Shown: positions 1 through 9,633 of the stretch, piece after piece
How positions within the stretch are numbered: the stretch's first letter is position 1
Layout: each line of letters opens with the position of its first letter
NCBI GenBank assembly: GCA_016845145.1
Contig: JAERTE010000068.1
Coordinates: 1 to 64,000, forward strand
Direction: 5' to 3'
Origin: Rhodospirillaceae bacterium
GTDB lineage: Bacteria; Pseudomonadota; Alphaproteobacteria; Rhodospirillales; Casp-alpha2
Length of the DNA stretch: 64,000 nt
Program-made: the position numbers and the translations under genes
The notes under the pieces: model-generated
The model's database searches: none
Told to the model about the DNA's origin: nothing
What the model saw: the letters and a program-made list of their open reading frames with translations, nothing else

Positions 1-386
1 GAATGTCAAATAGCGTGCCGTCATCGACCGAACACGAGGGCAACCCGATGATGCGCAACCTCTATACCATGATTGTTGGAAAAGTCAATATAATCCTATT
101 ATCGGATTTAAAGCACTTGCTTTGGTTGGCAAGGGGAGAAAACAAGATGTACTGTCTGCCGAACGCTCACTTCTGGAGGCGAAGCGGCTGTACAGTTCGA
201 GATAATCGAATTTTCAGAAATGTATCGCCGCTCTACCTTCGGCTCCAGACCAATTTTTCGAATAACTAATTTGGCAGGTCTTGACCCAATGCAGTCGAAC
301 CTCAGCCAAATAAAACGGCGACCATAGCCAAGATTGAGAAGGCGATAACCCGGGGAAGAGTTAATCGTCGCAATGAGAATGAAACG
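1..386. other. left-end stretch with no supported gene
   Basis: No convincing coding region was found here. A plus-strand reading frame runs from an ATG at 3 to 269 (88 codons), but it has no visible ribosome binding site, no recognisable domain and an unusual composition. It could be the tail of a gene that begins outside the window. Minus-strand frames are broken by stops within the first 90 bases, so no gene obviously continues the operon leftwards. The stretch is more AT-rich than its neighbours. No hairpin followed by a T run was seen. Confidence 0.5.
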
Positions 387-776
387 TCACACAGATGATC
401 TTGGAGTTAGCCGGAAATCTGCGTGCTCAACGTCTTCTCCAAAATCCTTGCCAATCTCTTTGAAGTCTTGATCTCCTTCTTTGTACATCCAGTCTATGAG
501 CACGACGTTTCCCCTTGATGCACACGCATCCAGTTCGTCGATCAACGTCAAGATCACTCTTGCTGTGCTCGAGTTGAAATAAATGAAATCAAAAACGAAG
601 CGAATGTCCGCATCTTTCTCCCCGGCTAGATGCTGAAGTAGTTCGAACAAAATCGGATTGTAAAACTCAACCGTATTTTCCGGATATGAGTTGCCGCGAA
701 TGGAGAAGATGTTCTTCGCGAAATCGAATTTAACCTCCGGCGTAAACATTCCTTCCGGTATCGAGATATTCTCCAC
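387..776 (-). CDS. SiaC-like DUF1987 regulatory phosphoprotein
   Basis: This 129-residue protein matches the DUF1987/SiaC family in length and pattern. In SiaABCD systems a kinase (SiaB) and a PP2C phosphatase (SiaA) set the phosphorylation of SiaC, which controls the diguanylate cyclase SiaD. The family motif is visible as YFNSSTAR at residues 66-73. The phospho-acceptor should be S69, S70 or T71, in the place of the reported threonine of Pseudomonas SiaC. The start is GTG, chosen because GAGGGG lies just upstream and no ATG is in reach. It is the last gene of a minus-strand operon with a PP2C phosphatase and a receiver protein, which supports the assignment. Its effector here is unknown, because no cyclase is in the window. 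Confidence 0.8.
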   Translation of the reverse strand: MENISIPEGMFTPEVKFDFAKNIFSIRGNSYPENTVEFYNPILFELLQHLAGEKDADIRFVFDFIYFNSSTARVILTLIDELDACASRGNVVLIDWMYKEGDQDFKEIGKDFGEDVEHADFRLTPRSSV

Positions 777-866
777 GATTTCCCCTCGTTGGGTTTTCCT
801 GTTCGTTTACGTTATCGGAGCGCCAATTCGAATACTACCGGTTGCTGCCAGAAACTTCCGCTATTG

Positions 867-1250
867 TTACTCCGCCGCGATGATCTCCTCCACCTGGGAG
901 GCGAAGCTCTTTAGATCTAAAGGCTTGAGCAAGAAGCCATTGGCACCGGCCTGCTCGGCCCGCTGGCGCCACAGGTCGTTGCCCTTACTGGTTACCACGA
1001 TGATCTTCATGCCGCTTGTCGTTGTTCGCCCGCGCAATTGCCGAACGAGTTCCAAGCCATCGACCCCGGGCATCACAAGATCTGTGAGAATACAGTACGG
1101 CCGCTCATCGATTATTTCCGCCATGGCGTTGGCGCTCGTTCCATTGATCGACACCTCGTGGCCGCGGGCCTCGAGCAAACGCGCCATTGTTTTGAGCGCC
1201 ACCGGATCGTCATCGACGATATAAAACTTCCGGGCAACAAACCCCGCCAT
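867..1250 (-). CDS. single-domain CheY-like response regulator
   Basis: A 127-residue receiver domain with no output domain. Key residues are all present: acidic cluster D13-D15, phospho-acceptor D57 in TDLVMPG, T86 in VVTSKG and K108 in LLKPLD. The start ATG follows a textbook AGGAGG at good distance. The gene lies 8 bases downstream of the PAS/PP2C gene and 90 bases before the SiaC-like gene, so it should be co-transcribed with both. Classical SiaABCD operons do not have a stand-alone receiver in this position. It may take phosphate from a distant histidine kinase and act on the phosphatase or on the SiaC-like protein (inference). Confidence 0.88.
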   Translation of the reverse strand: MAGFVARKFYIVDDDPVALKTMARLLEARGHEVSINGTSANAMAEIIDERPYCILTDLVMPGVDGLELVRQLRGRTTTSGMKIIVVTSKGNDLWRQRAEQAGANGFLLKPLDLKSFASQVEEIIAAE

Positions 1251-1258
1251 TGGGCCTC

Positions 1259-4200
1259 CTAGCCGAACCTGAACCCCATTACCGACACGTCATCGCGCCG
1301 CTTTTCGTCGCCTTGGTATTCATCGAACGCTTCGACGATTTCGAACTTCTGCTCGAACAGAGGCCGCTCCTGGATCGATGAGAGCAGTTCCTTGAACCGC
1401 CTCTTGCCAAATCCACGGCGACGCTCACCCCCAACCTGATCAATTAGTCCATCCGTCGTCAAATAGAAACTTTGCGCCGGGTTAAGATCGATGGTCTTAT
1501 TTTCGAATTCCTGATCATAGGGAACCTCCGCGTAACCGACACCGCTTTTCGTCCCTTTCACAACATCGATCTCGTCGCCTTCCACGACGTAGAGTTCGAA
1601 CCGAGCCCCGGCGAACGTCATGGTCGGCCCATCCGGCACGAAATAGCAGGCCCCTAGTTCGATCCCATCGTTCGACTCACCAGTGCCGGATTGCTGACGC
1701 AGAATCACTTGGATGTATTGGTGCATACGCTGGATCAGTCCGCCGGCGTCTCCGTATTCAACATCGCCCATGGCCCGTTCCAACGCGCTGACCGATATCA
1801 GCGTCATGAATGCGCCCGGCACCCCATGGCCGGTGCAATCGCCGAGCAACACCAACAAGCCGTCACCCCAAGGCCCTGCCCAATAGACATCACCGCCGAC
1901 AATATCTCGGGGTTCCCATAAGACGAAATAGTCCGCCAACACCGCATCCAGAAAACCGAGATCGGGAAGGATCGAACGCTGGATACGGGCCGCATAATCG
2001 ATGCTGCTACGGATGGTCTGGTACGCGCTCGTCAGTTCCTGCTCCGCTTGTTTCCGCTCGGTGATATCCGTTACGACGGCAACGGCGCCGCCCGTCGGAG
2101 TCGGTGCAATAACCTCTTCCAAAACAAGATCATTCGGCAACTCGCGCTCGTAGGCATGCCGATCTCCATCGGTGAAATCTCCCACCATTTCTTTCACCGC
2201 ATCAACCAATCGCTTGTCGCCGAAATCGCCGCGTTGCGCTTGGAAGTGAATGAGGTCGATCAGTGGATTGTCCTTGGCAAGAAGATCCTTCGGTAGATCG
2301 AAAAGCTCTTCGAATTGCCGGTTGGCGACAACGAATGTCTGCTCCGGACTCACCATGGCAATGCCGCCGGGCATGTTGGCCAGCGCGAGCTGCAACTCTT
2401 CTTCCCTCTCGGCCAATTCCGCTTGCGCCCGCTTTCGTTCCGTGATGTCCGTGTAGGTTCGGACGACGCCACCGGTTTTCAGCGGGTTCTGTCGTATCTC
2501 CAAAAAGCGGTCGTCGTGGATGGAACGCTCCACGGTTTCAACTGTTGCGGAACGGACAACGGCTATGGCTCGTTCGATATTTTCTTGGACGTTTTCCCCG
2601 CGCCGCACCTCTTGGTGAACATGTTTGGTCATCTCATCATAAGTACGGAAATGGTCGCGCCAGTCGGTAGCAATTCCCTGAAGTTCGGCAAACCGGTCGT
2701 TGGCCGCGACGATGTTTCTTTCATCATCGAGCATCAGGATCCCCTGGTCCATGTTCTCCATCGCCGTGTCGATGATGTTCCTCTGTTCAGCGACGCGGGC
2801 TTCCGCATCCTTCAGGTCGCTGACATCGACCACCCAGTTGACCCTGGCGTCATGGCCCTGGAAGGCACCGAGGGCCTGGGAGCTTATCAATGCCCAGAAC
2901 GTTGAGCCGTCCAGTCGGCGACGTTGAGCTTCGAAATTCTCGATAAAACCTTCCACCTCAACAATTTTCCGGACCTTTTGGTGGACATCGGGATTGACGT
3001 AGCTGTCGGCAATCTGAGCCGATGCAACCTCATTTGCACCGCCGCCGCCCATCAGTTCGGTTAAACGGCGATTGACGAACAGGCGCTCGTTCGTCTGCTG
3101 ATCGACAATGCCGATACCGACGGGCGCTGAATCAAGAAGTTCGCGCAGCCTCGCCTCATTTTCCTGGATTGCCTTTTCCGCCTTCTTGCGCTCGGTAATA
3201 TCCAACTCGATGCCGCCGAATGACACCACTGTCCGTCCGTCGTCATCAAATACCGGGAACATAATGGTATGAAGAATCGTCTCTTCCCCATTGTTCTCTT
3301 TGACGTGTTCGCGTTCCAAACGGCGAGCGGTGGAAACGGTTTCGCGATCCATTTCCGAGAACTCATCGGCGAGATTCTTCGGATAGATATCGTAAAGCGT
3401 CAGCCCCTTGATTTCGTCATTCTTCACGCCGTATTGCTGTTCATAGGCGCGATTGATCAAACGGAACTCGCCATCGACGCCTTTCAGGAAGACGATCGCC
3501 GGCATGTTGTCGATGATGGTCTTGATCTGCGTTTCGCTCTCTCGTACTTCGCGCTCTGCTTTCATCAGATCCGTCACATCGGTGAAGGTTGAAACCACAC
3601 CCAGCCCTTCGACCGCGTACCGTCTTACGATAAAGTCGACGCCCTTTAGCGATGCGAACCGTTCGTCGCTTCCCTCGTACCCTTCCATATTGTTCTTCAA
3701 CCGCGCTTGAGCCAATTCCTCCGGGTCGCCCTCGCCATAGGTGCCTAAGTGCGCCTGATATCGCAGAAGTTCGATCGCCGGCGTGCCGGGGGCCATCATC
3801 GGTTTCGGGTAGTCCCAGAATTCGCGGAACGTGTCATTACCGACGACCAGTCGCATGTCTTCGTCCCAAACGACCACGCCCTGATCAATCGAATCCAATG
3901 TCGTTTGGAAAAGCCGGGCGTTAGCCGTGTTTTCTCCCAGCAACCTCTCGAGCTCGGCTTGCGCCTGCTTACGTTCGGTGATGTCGACATGAACGACGAT
4001 CCGGTCCCCCTCTTGGGTCGACATGATGCGCGACATGTAGACACTGCCGTCGTCACGTCGGATCTCACGGTCGCCGTACTTGCTGCTGCGGCGCTCTTCG
4101 AGCCGCTGGGCGACGTATGCGTCAGGATCTTTCCGCACCAAGGGATCGTCGATCAATCCGCCTTCGATGGCTTGCCGGATCACCTGTTCCTGGGTCATCC

Positions 4201-6067
4201 CAACAATATCTTCCTTGTTTGGGGAATCGGGATGAAGTTCATGGAAACGCTTGTTGGTAAATACGACGCGTTCCTCTTTGTCATACAGGATGACGCTGTC
4301 CGTAAACTCGTCGATGGCCGCCTGAAGCCGTTGCGCCGATTCCTCAGCCTGTTTACGTTCGGTGATGTCCATATGCGTGACAATCAGACCGCCGTCCGCC
4401 GTCGGGCGAAAACGGGAAAGCAAGAACCGGCCATTGGCGTGACGGGTTTCCCGATCCAGCGGTCGCCCCTGGCGCCTGAGTGCTAGACGCTCGGCCAAGT
4501 AGGCTTCCGGGTTCTCCTTCGCCAAGGGCTCATCAATCAGGCCGGCTTCCAGGGAACGCCGAATGATCTGTTCTTGCGTCAAGCCGACAATTTCGTGCTT
4601 CGGCGGCGCGTCAGGGTGGAACTCGTGGAACCTGTCGTTGGTGAAAACGACACGTTCATTCTTGTCATAAAGGATAAAACTGTCGGAGAAGACGTCCATC
4701 GCCTCCTTCAGATGCTTTGCCGTTTCTTCCGCCTTCTTGCGTTCCGTGATGTCGGCATAGGCGATAACCAGACGGCCATCGGGCGTTCGGTTGCTGTGGG
4801 ATAGGTGGATACGATCATCGCCGTAGGAGACTTCGGCGATATGTTCCCCGGCCCAAAGTGCGTCAACGCGCTGACGCGCCATTTCATCAATTTCATCACC
4901 GCCATAGGCTCCCTTTTTGGCGAGCATATCCGCCAGATCATCGATCAGGAGCCCGGGCTTAAGGGCCTGCGGGTCAATGTTGAGGGTCTTGGGATATTGC
5001 GGGTTCCAGGCGACGAGCTCACGGTTCTCATTGAACAAAACGACGCCCATTTGAATATTGGTCAGAATGTCGTTCAATTGGGCTCGTTGCAGGTCGGCCT
5101 CTTTCTCCGCCTTTTTTAGATCGGTGATATCGTGGTGCCAGACCATGTAGGCGTCTTCACCCCAATAGTCGACCGGGCGCCAGTTGTGAAGGCACCAGAA
5201 AGTCGAACCATCCATGCGCACGCGTTCGGCCTCGGCGTTGTCCCAATCGAATTCCCGCTTCACGATCTCATCCCACAGAGCGTCCCGAACCGCCGGATCC
5301 ACGAACGTGTCGACAAAGCTCTCGCCGACCAGGGAGTCTTCCGGGCCGACGCCAAACATTTCGCCGAACCGCCGGTTCGTATAGAGACGTTCTTTCGATT
5401 CTCGTGAATTGATTGCGATGCCGACCGGGCTGTTGTCGAGAATAGTCTGCAGCTGCTCTTTACTACGCTCCAGAGCATCCTCGGCTTGCTTTCGTTTTGA
5501 AATATCATCGGCCCAGGTCATGACCGCCGGCTCTCCTTGGTAATCGATAATCCTCGAGCTGAGCACGACCCATACCGTGCCGCCGTCCCGTTGGCGCCAT
5601 TGGGTTTCGAAACCCGAAACTTCACCGTCTCGGTCTAGTGCTTCAAGAAAACGGTCGCGGTCCGCAGGATCCGCGTAGATCGCCCGGGCATCCGTGGGAA
5701 CTTCCTCATTCGGGCTTTCGCCGAGGATGGCGTACAAAGCGTCGTTTTGGAACAACACCTCACCGTCAGGGCGCGAGAGGGCAAATCCAATGGGGCTGAG
5801 CTCAAGCAGCGACCGGATGCGTTCTTCGCGGTCGGCGATCGTCTCCTGATTGCTGGTAAGTTCTTCACGCGCTGTATTTATTTGTGCGACGTAGGACGAT
5901 ACCTCACGAGAGGCTTCTTGAAATGCTCTCGCAACAAGTCCGATCTCATCCGTCCTGTTGGCGGCAGCGAGTTCAATCGCCGACCGACTGAGGCGGAATT
6001 CTTCGATACCATCACGCAAACCAACTATCGGGCTGATCACCGATTGCCGAAGCGAGAAGAACGCCAT
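1259..6067 (-). CDS. HAMP, ten-PAS, PP2C/SpoIIE phosphatase (C-terminal part of a split SiaA-like sensor)
   Basis: This 1,602-residue protein starts at the end of a membrane helix and a HAMP domain (about residues 1-60). I count ten PAS domains, each closing with a DITERK-like sequence, up to about residue 1350. The C-terminal 240 residues are a SpoIIE/PP2C-type serine phosphatase with the metal-site segments RDIVGGD, GDCTGHGVPGA, TTDGL and RRDDVS. PAS domains four and five are near-copies of each other. The start codon offered here overlaps the upstream frame by one base at GGATGG and has no ribosome binding site. The first residues continue the upstream protein's second membrane helix. The two are therefore most likely one reading frame broken by a one-base loss. 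Predicted role: dephosphorylating the SiaC-like protein encoded two genes downstream. Confidence 0.85.
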   Translation of the reverse strand: MAFFSLRQSVISPIVGLRDGIEEFRLSRSAIELAAANRTDEIGLVARAFQEASREVSSYVAQINTAREELTSNQETIADREERIRSLLELSPIGFALSRPDGEVLFQNDALYAILGESPNEEVPTDARAIYADPADRDRFLEALDRDGEVSGFETQWRQRDGGTVWVVLSSRIIDYQGEPAVMTWADDISKRKQAEDALERSKEQLQTILDNSPVGIAINSRESKERLYTNRRFGEMFGVGPEDSLVGESFVDTFVDPAVRDALWDEIVKREFDWDNAEAERVRMDGSTFWCLHNWRPVDYWGEDAYMVWHHDITDLKKAEKEADLQRAQLNDILTNIQMGVVLFNENRELVAWNPQYPKTLNIDPQALKPGLLIDDLADMLAKKGAYGGDEIDEMARQRVDALWAGEHIAEVSYGDDRIHLSHSNRTPDGRLVIAYADITERKKAEETAKHLKEAMDVFSDSFILYDKNERVVFTNDRFHEFHPDAPPKHEIVGLTQEQIIRRSLEAGLIDEPLAKENPEAYLAERLALRRQGRPLDRETRHANGRFLLSRFRPTADGGLIVTHMDITERKQAEESAQRLQAAIDEFTDSVILYDKEERVVFTNKRFHELHPDSPNKEDIVGMTQEQVIRQAIEGGLIDDPLVRKDPDAYVAQRLEERRSSKYGDREIRRDDGSVYMSRIMSTQEGDRIVVHVDITERKQAQAELERLLGENTANARLFQTTLDSIDQGVVVWDEDMRLVVGNDTFREFWDYPKPMMAPGTPAIELLRYQAHLGTYGEGDPEELAQARLKNNMEGYEGSDERFASLKGVDFIVRRYAVEGLGVVSTFTDVTDLMKAEREVRESETQIKTIIDNMPAIVFLKGVDGEFRLINRAYEQQYGVKNDEIKGLTLYDIYPKNLADEFSEMDRETVSTARRLEREHVKENNGEETILHTIMFPVFDDDGRTVVSFGGIELDITERKKAEKAIQENEARLRELLDSAPVGIGIVDQQTNERLFVNRRLTELMGGGGANEVASAQIADSYVNPDVHQKVRKIVEVEGFIENFEAQRRRLDGSTFWALISSQALGAFQGHDARVNWVVDVSDLKDAEARVAEQRNIIDTAMENMDQGILMLDDERNIVAANDRFAELQGIATDWRDHFRTYDEMTKHVHQEVRRGENVQENIERAIAVVRSATVETVERSIHDDRFLEIRQNPLKTGGVVRTYTDITERKRAQAELAEREEELQLALANMPGGIAMVSPEQTFVVANRQFEELFDLPKDLLAKDNPLIDLIHFQAQRGDFGDKRLVDAVKEMVGDFTDGDRHAYERELPNDLVLEEVIAPTPTGGAVAVVTDITERKQAEQELTSAYQTIRSSIDYAARIQRSILPDLGFLDAVLADYFVLWEPRDIVGGDVYWAGPWGDGLLVLLGDCTGHGVPGAFMTLISVSALERAMGDVEYGDAGGLIQRMHQYIQVILRQQSGTGESNDGIELGACYFVPDGPTMTFAGARFELYVVEGDEIDVVKGTKSGVGYAEVPYDQEFENKTIDLNPAQSFYLTTDGLIDQVGGERRRGFGKRRFKELLSSIQERPLFEQKFEIVEAFDEYQGDEKRRDDVSVMGFRFG

Positions 6068-6786
6068 CCAGTGAAAACCAAAGACGTAAGAATCGCAATG
6101 ACCGCCATCAAGATCGATCGCCGATGTGCCTCGCGCGCCGTTTGCGTTTCAGCCGCTGTTCGGCTCTTCAGGAGACCGAAAAACTCCTGAATGGGCTGCA
6201 TGATCTTGGCTTTCGCCTGGTGGTATTCGTCTCCGAACAGCAATTGGAGCGCAAGGCGCGGGTCCGGCGCGCGAAGCACCGTAAATTCGCCTTCGCTGTC
6301 CCGAAACTGACCAACCACCGCATTCATCGCCACGTTCTCGAGGTCGACGAGATCGCTCGATTGCTGTTCCGCCTCTGTAAGCTTGGCGAATTCCGCATCC
6401 GAGAAACCAAGCCGCTTCATGCGCTCCTTCAGGCTCGCGGCATCGCCTTCGTACTTTAGACGGCCGTTGTCGGCGACGATGAAGTCCCAGAAAATCCCAT
6501 CATAACCTTCGGGATAAGGAATCTCACCGGCGCGGATATCCAGGATATCTTGGAAATAGACCTTGAACCGGCCATCGCGCGTCGCCGCGAAACTGCGGGC
6601 CATCCGGGTCAGGTCGTCCGAGCTCTGCCGCAGTTCGTCGGCCAGCCGGTATGACTCGTATCGTTTCTGCTCGAGGCTGCTTAGGCGGTCTACGGACAAC
6701 ATCGCCCATATCACGGCGAGACTACCACAAACCAGCGCCGCCATGATGACGCCGGAGAATAATTGAAACCGTCGTTGAATTGACAT
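6037..6786 (-). CDS. membrane sensor half of the split SiaA-like phosphatase (N-terminal part)
   Basis: A 249-residue protein with a membrane helix at about residues 8-31, an outer-face sensory region rich in helices, and a second helix from about 222 that is cut short after LVFTG. The remaining nine residues (WRSSRFGNR) look like out-of-frame read-through. Shifting the frame back by one base at 6067 restores a full second helix leading into the HAMP domain of the next gene. The start was set at the ATG at 6786 because GGAG lies eight bases upstream. A TTG at 6801 is open but has no such site. The break may be a true mutation, programmed frameshifting or a sequencing error. Confidence 0.75.
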   Translation of the reverse strand: MSIQRRFQLFSGVIMAALVCGSLAVIWAMLSVDRLSSLEQKRYESYRLADELRQSSDDLTRMARSFAATRDGRFKVYFQDILDIRAGEIPYPEGYDGIFWDFIVADNGRLKYEGDAASLKERMKRLGFSDAEFAKLTEAEQQSSDLVDLENVAMNAVVGQFRDSEGEFTVLRAPDPRLALQLLFGDEYHQAKAKIMQPIQEFFGLLKSRTAAETQTAREAHRRSILMAVIAILTSLVFTGWRSSRFGNR

Positions 6787-7104
6787 CGGACCAATCTCCA
6801 AAGAAGCCTATCCCCGTATGTTATCGGCTTTTTGGGAACATATGTAGTTGAGACAGGTCAAGTTGTCTGGGAATGGTCGCGTCGCGCCAAATCACAATTG
6901 CTCAAATGAATCCGATGTCTGGTTATGGCTATAAACGCCTATTGCAAGTCTTCGGTGATTCCGTCTGGTCTCGTAGGCTAAGCCGCCATGAGTTTCGTGG
7001 TAACTGAAATCTCTTAAAGCTATGCCAGCGCCATCTTCAATTTCAGACCCGGGCTTTCACGGCTGGAAACGTCGCGTCGGCGAAGGTTTGGCGAAACTCC
7101 ACCC
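6787..7104. other. intergenic region upstream of the Sia-like operon
   Basis: This 318-base gap lies between the 5' end of the minus-strand signalling operon and the 3' end of the ybbP-like gene. It should hold the operon's promoter. I could not pick out a convincing -35/-10 pair or operator by eye. No gene is supported and no clear terminator for ybbP was seen. Confidence 0.4.
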
Positions 7105-9633
7105 TCAATCATTCCTAAGAAACGGTGCCGCCGAGGCCCCCAGCGCGCGCCAGGTGCCGAGGAAGCCGACCGCCAGCGTCACCAGGATGCAAACCGCCAT
7201 CGTTGCCGCGAGCGTGCCGGGCAGGAAGGTCCATTCCATGCGCATCAGGAATTTCACCACCGCCCAGGCCGTGAGCGTGCCGACACCCGCCGCCAGGATG
7301 CCGGTGACCAGGCCGAGCAATCCGTATTCGACCATGAACACCAGCGCCAAGCGTTTGCGGGTCGCGCCCAGGACCTTGAAGACCACCGATTCGTAAATGC
7401 GCCGTCTGCGTCCGGCGGCCAGCGTGCCGGCCAGCACAATGGCGCCGGCCAATACGGTCAGCGCCGCGGTGCCGCGAATGGCGCCGCCGATGCCGGCCAG
7501 CATGTCGGCGGCGGCCTCCAGCGCATCACGCACGCGGATGGCGGAAATATTGGGGAAGCTGTCGGTGGCGGCGGCCTCGACCGCGTCTTCTTGGGCCGTC
7601 GGCGCCTCGATGGCGGCGATATGGGTTTGCGGCGCGGCGTCGAGGGTGCCGGGCGCGAAAATAATGGCGAAATCGAAGCGCAGTGAGCGCCAGTCGATCT
7701 CGCGCAAGCTCGCCACCTCGGCGGTCACTTCCCGGCCCAGGATATTGATGCTCAAGGTATCGCCGACATCGATGCCGAAGCCTTTCGCCAGCCCGGCGTC
7801 GAGTGAAATGATCGGCGGGCCTGCGTAATCCCGAGGCCACCATTCGCCCTTGATGATTTTCGAATCGTTTCTCTGCGTCGCCGTATAGGTCAACGCCCGG
7901 TCACCGCGAATGGCCCATTGCGAACCCGGCGCGATTTCGGCTTCCTCCACCGGCACGCCGGCGATCTTGACGATGCGACCGCGCAGCGTCGGCACGCGCT
8001 GATAGCCGCCCGTGCCTTCAATGCCGGTCACGGCAGCGTCGAACGCGGCCACCTGATGGGGCTGGATATCCATGAAAAAGAAGGCCGGCGCGCGTTCGGG
8101 CAGACGTTGGTCGATCTGCTGGGAGAGATTGCCTTCAATCAAAGTAATCGCCGCCAGCACCGACAGCCCCAGGCCAAGAGACAACACCACACCCAACGTC
8201 GCCGCGCCGGGGCGATAGAGATTGCCGAGCGCCATGCGGAGAGCCGCGCCCGCGGGACCGGTGTAATCGCGCGCACGCCGCATAACCAGCCGCGCACCTA
8301 ATGTCAGCAGCCCGAATGTGGCCAACGCGCCGCCGACAAACCAAGCGGCGAAATAGCGGTCGGTCGACGACCACAGTGTGAGAGCGGCCAGCAAAACAAC
8401 GCCGCCGATAGCCGCCAAAACATAAGCCCGCCTGGGCCGCGCCAATACGGGCGCCACCGCATCGCGGAACAGCGCCGCCGCGGGCACTTCGCGCGCGCGG
8501 GCCACCGGCCAGATGGCAAACGTCGCCGCCGTAGCAAGGCCGAAAACAGCGGCCAGAGTTAACGGTTGCCAGTAAATGGCCGCGATGGGCTTTGCCGGCA
8601 AGGCGTCCCCGGCCAGGGCCACGAACACCAGCGGCAATGCGCCCCCGGCCGCGCAGCCCAAAATGACGCCGAGCACGGCGAGCACCAACACCTGGCCCAT
8701 ATAGAGCCGGAACACCAGCCGCCCCGGCGCGCCGACGCATTTCAGCGTCGCGATGGTGGCGTTTTTCGTCGCCAGGAAACTCGATACCGTGCCGGCGACG
8801 CCGATGCCGCCGACCAGCAACACGGTCAGGCCGACGAACGACAAAAACAGGCTCATGCGGTCCATGAAGCGGCGCACGCCGGGTGCCGCCTCGTCCGCAC
8901 CGCGCACCCGCCATCCGGCATTCGGAAAGGTTTGCGCCAGTTTCTCCGTCCACTCGGTGTAGTCCGCATCTGCCGGCAGCACGGCGCGCATGTGATAGCG
9001 GATCTGGCTTCCGGGCTGGATCAACTTGGTGGCGGCTAAAGACTCCCGCGCCACCAGCAGCCGGGGCCCCAGGCTGAACAGGCTGACGACGCGGTCGGGC
9101 TCCTGGGCGACAGTGGCGCGGATTTGATAGCGCGCATCGCCGACCTTGAGGTGATCGCCAATGGCGATGCCCAGCCGCGTCAGCAAGTTGGCATCAACCA
9201 CCGCGCCCCAGCTTTCGCCTTGCTTGGAAATCAATGCCGACAGCGGTTGGTTCGGATTGGCAATGAATTGCCCGGCGAGCGGGTAGCGCTCATCGACGGC
9301 TTTCAATTCGACCAGCGAACGGACGTTCTTGTTCAGCGGCGGGCGGGCCATGGCGCGCATCTTCACCACTTCGGAAACCTGTCGAGCATGGCCAGCCAGC
9401 CATTGGCGCTGCTCCGGCGAGGCTTCGCGGTGCAATAGGCGCAGGTCCACATCGCCGCCCAACAATTTCTGGCCGTCGGCTTTCAGACCGGCATAAACCG
9501 ATGCGCCGATAGACCCGACACCCGCGATGGCGGCGACGCCCAAAAAAAGGCTGGCCAGGAAAACGTAAAAACCCTTAAGTCCGCCGCGCAGTTCGCGGCG
9601 CAGCAGCCTCAGCGCGAGGCGCCATTCCGCCAT
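7105..9633 (-). CDS. ybbP: FtsX-type ABC transporter permease, YbbP-like
   Basis: An 842-residue permease with the layout of the YbbP family: an N-terminal membrane helix after a basic start (RLLRRELRGG), a large outer domain, a block of three membrane helices near residues 250-370, more helices around 400-500, a second outer domain, and a final three-helix FtsX block ending the protein. Such permeases work with a LolD-like ATPase and are thought to move or extract hydrophobic substrates at the membrane surface. Its ATG overlaps the TAA of the ATPase gene by one base (TAATG), which suggests coupled translation. Gene order ATPase-permease, divergent from a tesA-type gene, matches the E. coli tesA-ybbA-ybbP locus. 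Confidence 0.85.
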   Translation of the reverse strand: MAEWRLALRLLRRELRGGLKGFYVFLASLFLGVAAIAGVGSIGASVYAGLKADGQKLLGGDVDLRLLHREASPEQRQWLAGHARQVSEVVKMRAMARPPLNKNVRSLVELKAVDERYPLAGQFIANPNQPLSALISKQGESWGAVVDANLLTRLGIAIGDHLKVGDARYQIRATVAQEPDRVVSLFSLGPRLLVARESLAATKLIQPGSQIRYHMRAVLPADADYTEWTEKLAQTFPNAGWRVRGADEAAPGVRRFMDRMSLFLSFVGLTVLLVGGIGVAGTVSSFLATKNATIATLKCVGAPGRLVFRLYMGQVLVLAVLGVILGCAAGGALPLVFVALAGDALPAKPIAAIYWQPLTLAAVFGLATAATFAIWPVARAREVPAAALFRDAVAPVLARPRRAYVLAAIGGVVLLAALTLWSSTDRYFAAWFVGGALATFGLLTLGARLVMRRARDYTGPAGAALRMALGNLYRPGAATLGVVLSLGLGLSVLAAITLIEGNLSQQIDQRLPERAPAFFFMDIQPHQVAAFDAAVTGIEGTGGYQRVPTLRGRIVKIAGVPVEEAEIAPGSQWAIRGDRALTYTATQRNDSKIIKGEWWPRDYAGPPIISLDAGLAKGFGIDVGDTLSINILGREVTAEVASLREIDWRSLRFDFAIIFAPGTLDAAPQTHIAAIEAPTAQEDAVEAAATDSFPNISAIRVRDALEAAADMLAGIGGAIRGTAALTVLAGAIVLAGTLAAGRRRRIYESVVFKVLGATRKRLALVFMVEYGLLGLVTGILAAGVGTLTAWAVVKFLMRMEWTFLPGTLAATMAVCILVTLAVGFLGTWRALGASAAPFLRND

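Noticed and set aside
3..269. A small plus-strand gene at the left edge
   Set aside because: No binding site, no recognisable domain and atypical composition; kept only as a note on the region.
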